Below, one piece after another: positions 58,315-64,000 of a stretch of DNA of 64,000 nucleotides. A model generated the notes under the pieces. It was not told the origin of the DNA and made no database searches. It saw only the letters and a list, made by a program, of their open reading frames with translations. The position numbers and the translations under genes are program-made. Source of the stretch: Bacteroidetes bacterium RIFCSPLOWO2_12_FULL_35_15 (GTDB lineage: Bacteria > Bacteroidota > Bacteroidia > 2-12-FULL-35-15); NCBI GenBank assembly GCA_001769385.1, contig MEPB01000069.1, forward strand, positions 28,418 to 92,417, in the 5' to 3' direction. Numbering within the stretch: position 1 is the first letter of the stretch; each line of letters opens with the position of its first letter.

Positions 58315-59649
58315 TTATCTTCTTCTTGGTTGAGGTGTAGGAGCAGGTGTATCTTTACTGTTGCCAGAATTATTTCTGGGTGTTGGTGCCTGCTGTTGAG
58401 GAGGAGGAGTGTTGTCTCTCGGTTTCTCATATTGAGGCTTCTCGTATTGAGGTTTTTCATATTGAGGCTTCTCATATTGAGGTTTCTCGTATTGAGGCTT
58501 CTCGTATTGAGGCTTTTCGTTTTGAGGCTTATCATTACGAGGAATTGGTTGCTCATAAACCGGTTTTTGCTGATAATAATTATTATCCTCTTTTGGTTTT
58601 TCGCGGTCTGTTTTTATAGGTTTTGATTCGTTGTAAATTGGTTTCGAATCAATATTAATTGGTTTTTCCCGTATAGTATTTTCGGGTTTATAAGCAGGGT
58701 TTATTGGTCCGGCAGGTTTGGTAATAGTATTATTAATGTTTACCGGTTTTGATAAATAATCATTTACAGAAGTAGGCTTCATGTATGGATTGTTATCTCT
58801 GCCATGAGTTGCTTCAAAAGGTTTTTGAGTATTGGCTTCCACATCATCCATATATCTGTGTGCTAATGTAGGTTGAGCACTAACTCTTCCGGTTGAGCCT
58901 GTTGTTTTTCGTGGGCCATAGTAATAACTATTATTATCATAACTATTAAAATAATTATTGTTGTAACCACTGGCATAAAGTCCGTTGTTGTAACCATTCC
59001 AATAACCCTGATCGTATCCATTCATGTAAGGGTTGTATCCGTAGTATCCACCGTAAGGATTATATTGGTAAGGGTTATACCAAGGGTCGTATCCCCAACC
59101 CATATTTGAATACCAAAAGAAACTTGGGCTATAGGTGTAAGTTAGATAGCTGGGCCCCCAAAAATTATATCCCATATATACGCTTGTTCCATAATAAAAA
59201 GGGTCATAATTATACCAATATGAATTCGTATAATAATTGTCATAATAACCATAATTACCACAGTTGTTATGGAATCGTTTTAGGCGAACAGCATATTCAT
59301 TGTCATAATAATCATCATAATTAAAAGGCTCCTCATAATAATTATTGGTAACGTATGTGGTTCCGTTCTCATCGGTACGTTGTTCTTTTGTTTGATAATA
59401 ATCGTCAGATGTTGCAGCGTTTTCCTGTGTTTTATTTTGCTGAGATTGAGTATAAGCATCTTCCGATGCTTTTGCTGCTTCCGCTTTTCGTTTTTCTTCT
59501 TTGGCTACTTGTTTTTCTTTATCTGCAGCAGCATCTTTTGATGAATAATAAATATCATCGTTGTAGCCTTTGGATGTACTATCTTTAGTAGTTGTACAGG
59601 ATGAAAGAATCAGTAATCCAAGCATTGAAATAGTTAAATACGTTTTCAT
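58315..59649 (-). CDS. Tyr/Asn/Gly-rich lipoprotein with YEKPQ repeats
   Basis: 444 residues. Lipobox LSSC with Cys18. Then a charged Ala/Lys/Glu segment (about 45-65), a region extremely rich in Tyr, Asn, Gly and Trp (about 100-250) with patterns such as NPYGGYYGYNPY, and a Pro-rich tail with one NEKPQ and six YEK(P)(Q/R) units before PPPQQQAP and a basic end. I do not know this family; low-complexity surface lipoproteins of this kind occur in Bacteroidota. It lies immediately upstream of the FadL-like gene, so a role in the outer membrane is plausible. Confidence 0.8.
   Translation of the reverse strand: MKTYLTISMLGLLILSSCTTTKDSTSKGYNDDIYYSSKDAAADKEKQVAKEEKRKAEAAKASEDAYTQSQQNKTQENAATSDDYYQTKEQRTDENGTTYVTNNYYEEPFNYDDYYDNEYAVRLKRFHNNCGNYGYYDNYYTNSYWYNYDPFYYGTSVYMGYNFWGPSYLTYTYSPSFFWYSNMGWGYDPWYNPYQYNPYGGYYGYNPYMNGYDQGYWNGYNNGLYASGYNNNYFNSYDNNSYYYGPRKTTGSTGRVSAQPTLAHRYMDDVEANTQKPFEATHGRDNNPYMKPTSVNDYLSKPVNINNTITKPAGPINPAYKPENTIREKPINIDSKPIYNESKPIKTDREKPKEDNNYYQQKPVYEQPIPRNDKPQNEKPQYEKPQYEKPQYEKPQYEKPQYEKPQYEKPRDNTPPPQQQAPTPRNNSGNSKDTPAPTPQPRRR
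58425..58525 (-). repeat. 15-bp coding minisatellite (YEKPQ)
   Basis: Seven units of the form ttc(a/g)tattgagg(c/t)t; the last has tttt in place of tatt (Asn for Tyr). Confidence 0.88.
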
Positions 59650-59728
59650 CTGAATATTATTTTATGTTGGGGGATGATTTCTTTTAAGTTTTAAGTTGAC
59701 AAAATAAGCGGCAAAAGGTTTAATTTTC

Positions 59729-59736
59729 TATTTTTG
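59729..59736 (+). promoter_or_regulatory. Possible proS promoter box
   Basis: TATTTTTG fits TAnnTTTG, 56 bp before the proS ATG. The -33 motif is not clear. Confidence 0.45.
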
Positions 59737-59791
59737 CCATCTATTTATTGTTCACATAAAATTACAAATACTATACCACAAAAAAAACATT

Positions 59792-61264
59792 ATGGGTAAG
59801 GAATTATCAACCAGAGAAGAAAATTATTCGGAATGGTATAACGAATTAGTTGTAAAAGCTGATTTAGCAGAACATTCAGCTGTGAAAGGATGCATGGTTA
59901 TTAAGCCGTATGGTTATGCCATCTGGGAAAAAATGCAGCAGGCTTTGGATAAAATGTTTAAGGATACAGGCCATGTTAATGCCTATTTCCCTTTATTTAT
60001 ACCTAAATCATTTTTCAGTAAAGAGGCAAGTCATGTAGCAGGTTTTGCAAAAGAATGTGCTGTTGTTACACATTATCGTTTAAAAACAGCAGAAGATGGA
60101 AGCATTGTAGTGGATGAAACGGCTAAATTAGATGAAGAATTAATTGTTCGGCCAACTTCCGAAACTATTATCTGGAATACCTATAAAGGTTGGATCCAAT
60201 CCTACCGGGATCTGCCGATTTTGGTGAACCAATGGGCAAATGTCGTACGCTGGGAGATGCGTACCCGTTTGTTTTTAAGAACCACGGAGTTTTTATGGCA
60301 GGAAGGTCACACCGCGCATGCAACAGCAGATGAAGCAATTGCGGAAACAGAACAAATGCTGAATGTATATGCTGATTTTGCAGAACAGTGGATGGCAGTT
60401 CCTGTAATTAAAGGAATAAAAACTGCTAATGAAAGATTTGCCGGAGCAATTGAAACCTACTGTATTGAATCTTTGATGCAAGATGGGAAAGCTTTGCAAG
60501 CAGGAACATCGCACTTTTTGGGACAAAATTTTGCCAAAGCGTTTGATGTAAAATTTGCAAATAAAGAAGGAAAGCAGGATTTTGTATGGGCAACATCCTG
60601 GGGCGTTTCCACACGCCTGATGGGAGCCCTGGTTATGTCCCATTCAGATGATAAAGGATTGGTGCTGCCTCCAAAATTAGCTCCGTTTCAGGTTGTGATT
60701 GTCCCTATTTATAAGGGTGATGAGCAGTTGGCGCAAATTAATGAAGTGGCAAACAAAATGAAAAAAGCCATGGAAGCGAAAGGTATTTCTGTTAAATATG
60801 ATAACAGGGATAATCAACGCCCGGGATGGAAATTTGCGGAATATGAATTAAAAGGTGTGCCTGTACGTATCGCTATTGGCGGTCGTGATCTGGAAAATGG
60901 AACGGTGGAAGTTGCCCGTAGAGATACGCTGGAAAAAGAAACACTTTTGCAAGCCGATATTGAGAATAAGATAGAGCATTTATTGCAGCAAATACAAGAT
61001 AATTTGTTTCAAAAGGCGCTTGCAATGCGGGAGGCAAAAACATACCATGCAGATTCGTATGAAGAGTTTAAAAAAATATTAGACGAAACACCCGGTTTTG
61101 TAATGGCTCATTGGGATGGTACTTCAGAGACAGAACAAAAAATTAAGGAAGAAACAAAAGCAACCATTCGCTGTATCCCTTTGAATAATAAAAAGGAAGA
61201 AGGGAAATGCATCTACAGTGGTAAACCATCCAACCAGCGAGTTGTTTTTGCAAAAGCATATTAA
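59792..61264 (+). CDS. proS: Prolyl-tRNA synthetase, archaeal/eukaryotic type
   Basis: 490 residues, the short form without the INS editing domain. [23 protein letters not shown] is motif 2-like region start, with [17 protein letters not shown] and [14 protein letters not shown]; the anticodon-binding part has [13 protein letters not shown] and [13 protein letters not shown], and the C-terminal zinc-like region ends [11 protein letters not shown]. It charges tRNA-Pro. The following unknown gene lies 23 bp on. Confidence 0.97.
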   Translation: MGKELSTREENYSEWYNELVVKADLAEHSAVKGCMVIKPYGYAIWEKMQQALDKMFKDTGHVNAYFPLFIPKSFFSKEASHVAGFAKECAVVTHYRLKTAEDGSIVVDETAKLDEELIVRPTSETIIWNTYKGWIQSYRDLPILVNQWANVVRWEMRTRLFLRTTEFLWQEGHTAHATADEAIAETEQMLNVYADFAEQWMAVPVIKGIKTANERFAGAIETYCIESLMQDGKALQAGTSHFLGQNFAKAFDVKFANKEGKQDFVWATSWGVSTRLMGALVMSHSDDKGLVLPPKLAPFQVVIVPIYKGDEQLAQINEVANKMKKAMEAKGISVKYDNRDNQRPGWKFAEYELKGVPVRIAIGGRDLENGTVEVARRDTLEKETLLQADIENKIEHLLQQIQDNLFQKALAMREAKTYHADSYEEFKKILDETPGFVMAHWDGTSETEQKIKEETKATIRCIPLNNKKEEGKCIYSGKPSNQRVVFAKAY

Positions 61265-61287
61265 TACATTAGCATAAATTTTTAAAT

Positions 61288-61980
61288 ATGGAAAAACTAA
61301 CTCCCCGTCAATTGATCTTAAAATCCCTTAAGGAAAAATCAAGCATGAAGCAAGATGTGTATGTAAATACATTCAAAGCTTTTAGTTTGATGAAATCAAT
61401 GGCTTTTGAAATTGTTTGTGAAATAAAAAAAGATTCAGCAGAAATCGATTCGCGTGTTGTGGTTGATTATAGGGAAAAGGGAGAATTCGAATTCGAATTA
61501 CGGATTGCAGGGGATTTGCTCATTTTTGCGATGCATACCAATATTTTTGAATTTGACAAGTCGCATCCTTTATGGAGAAGCTCCTATATAAAAGATGATC
61601 ATGCCCGGTCTTTTTGCGGCATTATAAATATCTATAACTTTTTGAATGATTCCTTCAAATACAATAGGGTTTATGACTTGGGATATTTAGTGGGACGCGT
61701 ATTTATTAATAAGGAAAATCATTATTTTGCTGATGGCAAGCGTCAATTAGGTTTTTTGTATAACGATTTTGTTCACTCCGTAATTGATGAAAAAGCAATA
61801 AGATCATTATTGGAATCAACGATTTTATACTGTCTTAATTTTGATCTATTCACTCCTCCCTTCGATTCGATAAAGGAAATATCGGTTTCTGATATGCAAA
61901 CTGCCAGTGAAAGCATGCAAATTAAAACCGGAAAACGGTTAGGCTTTCGTTTTCAGGCAGATAATGATGAAATTGATTGA
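61288..61980 (+). CDS. Conserved hypothetical protein
   Basis: I do not recognise a family for this 230-residue soluble protein. It begins with a basic helix (LTPRQLILKSLKEKSSMKQ) and continues with mixed strands; notable conserved-looking segments are FAMHTNIFEFDKSHPLW, CGIINIYNFLNDSF and RVFINKENHYFADGKRQLGFLY. There is no signal or membrane segment. It follows proS by 23 bp and precedes the tRNA-Glu, so it may share the proS transcript. Codon use looks like its neighbours. Confidence 0.85.
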   Translation: MEKLTPRQLILKSLKEKSSMKQDVYVNTFKAFSLMKSMAFEIVCEIKKDSAEIDSRVVVDYREKGEFEFELRIAGDLLIFAMHTNIFEFDKSHPLWRSSYIKDDHARSFCGIINIYNFLNDSFKYNRVYDLGYLVGRVFINKENHYFADGKRQLGFLYNDFVHSVIDEKAIRSLLESTILYCLNFDLFTPPFDSIKEISVSDMQTASESMQIKTGKRLGFRFQADNDEID

Positions 61981-62006
61981 TTTCTTAGGAAAATAATCAA
62001 AAAAAT

Positions 62007-62037
62007 TTTGAAGGAAACATTTTTTCATATACATTTG
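62007..62037 (+). promoter_or_regulatory. tRNA-Glu / rpsT promoter
   Basis: TTTG at 62007-62010, a 19-bp spacer and TACATTTG at 62030-62037 form a textbook Bacteroidota promoter, ending 16 bp before the tRNA. Confidence 0.82.
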
Positions 62038-62053
62038 CACTCCTTAAAAAATT

Positions 62054-62125
62054 GGCCCGTTCGTCTAGGGGTTAGGACGCCAGGTTTTCATCCTGGTAAG
62101 AGGGGTTCGATTCCCCTACGGGCTA
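62054..62125 (+). tRNA. tRNA-Glu (anticodon TTC)
   Basis: 72 nt. Acceptor stem GGCCCGT/ACGGGCT with a first G-T pair, D-arm GTCTAGGGGTTAGGAC, anticodon arm CCAGG-TTTTCAT-CCTGG (TTC), T-arm AGGGG-TTCGATT-CCCCT and discriminator A. CCA is not encoded. Confidence 0.97.
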
Positions 62126-62185
62126 CAATTTAAACAGAATAAATTGTTATTGATAAAAAATCAATAACGTAACAAAAAAAAGAAA

Positions 62186-62443
62186 ATGGCAAATCACAAG
62201 TCAAGTATCAAAAGAATTCGTTCAAACGATGCTAAAAGATTAAGAAACCGTTACCAGGCAAAAACAATGCGTAATGCAATAAAAGATTTAAAAGAAGATG
62301 TTGATCAAAAAACAGCTTCCGAAAAATTACCTAAAATCATTGCTATGGTTGATAAATTGGCTAAGAAAAGTGTTATTCACAAGAATAAGGCAGCTAACTT
62401 AAAATCAAAATTGACTAAAAAAGTAAATGCGCTAAAAAAATAA
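62186..62443 (+). CDS. rpsT: 30S ribosomal protein S20
   Basis: 85 residues. [22 protein letters not shown] is the typical S20 start, followed by a Lys-rich helical body and [14 protein letters not shown] near the end. It binds the 5' domain of 16S rRNA. It follows the tRNA-Glu by 60 bp and probably shares its promoter; a strong terminator follows. Confidence 0.98.
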   Translation: MANHKSSIKRIRSNDAKRLRNRYQAKTMRNAIKDLKEDVDQKTASEKLPKIIAMVDKLAKKSVIHKNKAANLKSKLTKKVNALKK

Positions 62444-62470
62444 TTAGCTTTTTATCTTTGAAAATAATCT

Positions 62471-62499
62471 AAGCTCCGCAGTATTGCGGAGCTTTTTTT
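62471..62499 (+). terminator. rpsT terminator
   Basis: AAGCTCCGCA-GTAT-TGCGGAGCTT followed by a T run. Confidence 0.94.
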
Positions 62500-62627
62500 A
62501 TATCAAAGGTGTTTTATTATCGAGCACAAATCGCAGTTTTGTTTACCAGACAAGTATCACACGGGTTCGTTTTTGGGGACCTATTATGTTTCGGATATGT
62601 TTTTTCTACCTTTAAGAATTATTTTTT

Positions 62628-63326
62628 ATGGAAAATTATAAGCAATCAGTAGGGATAAAATCATGGGCGGAAGAAGATCGTCCTCGTGAAAAACTCATGG
62701 AAAAAGGGAGACACGCTCTTACGGAAGCTGAATTGATTGCTATTTTAATTGCATCCGGAAGTAAGAATGAAACAGCTGTTGAACTTTCAAAACGTATTTT
62801 GGGTAGTGTCAGCAATGATCTGAACGATCTGGGAAAGCTTTCCGTAAATGAATTAACCAAGTTTAAAGGAATAGGTGAGGCAAAGGCAATAAGCATTGTG
62901 GCTGCATTGGAGCTGGGAAGAAGAAGAAAAGAAACAAAAATCGCGAAGCGCGAAAAGATCACTACAAGTAAAGATGTGTATGAAATTATGCGTCCCTCTA
63001 TGATGGATCTTCCACATGAAGAGTTTTGGTTGTTGATGCTGAATAGAGCGAATTCAGTGATAAAAAAAGAATTAATGAGTCGTGGAGGGATAGCAGGAAC
63101 TGTAGTAGATTCAAAACTGATCTTTAAAACAGCCCTTGAAAATTATGCATGTTCAATTATTATTTGTCATAACCATCCTTCCGGTAATTTAAAGCCAAGT
63201 GAACAGGATATTAAGATCACGAAAAATATAAAAGAAGCCGGTAAAATAATGGAGATCCAGTTACTTGACCATTTAATAATTACTGAAAATGGTTTTTATA
63301 GTTTTGCTGATGAAGGAATATTTTAA
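62628..63326 (+). CDS. radC: RadC family JAB-domain protein
   Basis: 232 residues. A helix-hairpin-helix-like N-terminus (EAELIAILIASGSKN ... LTKFKGIGEAKA) precedes the JAB/MPN domain with HNHPSG at 181-186 and a following D for metal. The old DNA-repair role is doubtful; the family is widespread and may act in recombination or as a metalloprotease. Length is typical. The MazG-like gene follows by 23 bp. Confidence 0.95.
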   Translation: MENYKQSVGIKSWAEEDRPREKLMEKGRHALTEAELIAILIASGSKNETAVELSKRILGSVSNDLNDLGKLSVNELTKFKGIGEAKAISIVAALELGRRRKETKIAKREKITTSKDVYEIMRPSMMDLPHEEFWLLMLNRANSVIKKELMSRGGIAGTVVDSKLIFKTALENYACSIIICHNHPSGNLKPSEQDIKITKNIKEAGKIMEIQLLDHLIITENGFYSFADEGIF

Positions 63327-63349
63327 AATCTAAATTACAATTGAACTCA

Positions 63350-63709
63350 ATGAAACAATTGACACTAAAAAAAGCACAACAAAAAGTGGATGAATGGATC
63401 GATTCACATGGGGTACGTTATTTTAATGAGCTTACCAATATGGCTATTTTGACAGAAGAGGTGGGGGAAGTGGCCCGGATTGTTTCAAGAAAATATGGGG
63501 AGCAATCGTTTAAGAAAAAGGAAAAAGATAAAAACCTTTCGGATGAATTAGCAGATGTTTTATTTGTGGTGATATGTTTGGCAAACCAAACGGGAATCGA
63601 TCTCACAACTGCTTTTGAGAAAAACATGGAAAAGAAAACAAAAAGAGATAAAACGCGACATAAAACAAATAAAAAATTAATAAGCTCTAACAAAGATAAG
63701 CCTGTTTAA
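63350..63709 (+). CDS. MazG-like nucleotide pyrophosphohydrolase
   Basis: 119 residues from ATG 63350; an in-frame TTG nine bases before is less likely. The metal-binding acids are in EEVGE (36-40) and DELADV (65-70), the ExxE...ExxD pattern of all-alpha NTP pyrophosphatases. The basic tail KKTKRDKTRHKTNKK is unusual for the core fold. It would hydrolyse (d)NTPs to monophosphates, cleaning the pool. Likely the last gene of a radC-mazG unit. Confidence 0.9.
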   Translation: MKQLTLKKAQQKVDEWIDSHGVRYFNELTNMAILTEEVGEVARIVSRKYGEQSFKKKEKDKNLSDELADVLFVVICLANQTGIDLTTAFEKNMEKKTKRDKTRHKTNKKLISSNKDKPV

Positions 63710-64000
63710 ATTTAGTTCAAATTATTTGTTATAGCAAAGCGGGTTGTCAGTTCGAGTAGCCTTCCTTTTTTAGGAAGGTGTATCGAGAATGTGCGAAGAT
63801 TTATTGTTTAATAATTCCCTAATCTCGATAGCTCCTTTTAGCCGCAACGAAGTGACCGCCCAATTTACGTATAATGATTTTACTTGAACAAAATTTAAAC
63901 AGGCTCTAACTAGGGTTCACTCTAACACTAAGAAAAGCAATATTGTCGGATCATTTAAGCCTTTTTTGTTTTATTTGGTGCAAACATTTCTATTAAAAAC
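63710..64000. other. Repeat-bearing end of window
   Basis: No gene is supported. gtcagttcgagtagcc and tatcgagaatg near 63747-63790 are of the palindromic type also seen at 47733-47757. Confidence 0.45.

Noticed and set aside
58308..58626. Open frames on both strands in the YEKPQ minisatellite
   Set aside because: A 15-bp repeat without stop codons keeps several frames open; only the lipoprotein frame has a signal peptide.

Overview
The window is an AT-rich chromosomal segment of a member of the Bacteroidota. Evidence for this: several proteins carry type IX secretion (T9SS) C-terminal sorting domains; a GldM motor protein is encoded; a DUF4249 lipoprotein, a short CarB and a ProS of the archaeal/eukaryotic type are present; and several genes are preceded by the TAnnTTTG promoter box instead of a sigma70 -10 hexamer, with little sign of Shine-Dalgarno sequences. 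No complete rRNA operon, prophage, CRISPR array or transposase gene was seen. The genus cannot be fixed from the sequence alone.

Layout. 1-4883: 3' truncated giant secreted adhesin (CUB-like and P-domains, then eight exact-length 270-bp repeats) with a small exported protein. 5138-7120: TMTC-like membrane protein with TPRs. 7255-11953: a tightly overlapping plus-strand cassette KASIII / ACP / KASIII / SDR reductase / membrane-anchored glycosyltransferase / GNAT acyltransferase. 12027-18759: surface-glycan tailoring genes (two paralogous OafA-type acyltransferases, three sulfotransferases, one glycosyltransferase). 18846-24962: 2038-residue T9SS type B adhesin with glycine-rich inserts and 228-bp repeats. 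25401-34729: housekeeping and envelope genes (csp, lipoprotein hydrolase, secreted endonuclease I, dnaK, DUF4249, panB, an RluA-type pseudouridine synthase, arfB). 34961-38184: amidase-like protein and a stand-alone gldM. 38309-50649: core metabolism and cell machinery (accA, ispE, lptG-like, tgt, glycosyltransferase, ECF sigma factor, rsmG, ABC exporter, rpmH, carB). 51038-59649: Kelch-like T9SS cargo, purine nucleoside phosphorylase, lpxK, Nif3-like and zinc-ribbon pair, FadL-like porin, repeat-rich lipoprotein. 59792-63709: proS, a conserved unknown, tRNA-Glu, rpsT, radC and a MazG-like protein.

How they fit together. Two themes run through the accessory part. One is the cell surface: T9SS cargo (adhesins, nuclease, Kelch protein), a GldM motor subunit, and enzymes that could build and decorate a surface glycan with acyl and sulfate groups. 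The most interesting candidate system is the 7255-11953 cassette, which has all the parts needed to make a short (3-hydroxy)acyl group on a dedicated carrier protein and transfer it to an amino sugar; this is inference from gene content. The second theme is repeats: intergenic regions carry several families of short palindromic or tandem elements (a MITE-like element at 34093-34290, an 89-bp dispersed repeat, a heptanucleotide array at 41441-41503, and an 18-bp near-palindrome in three places).
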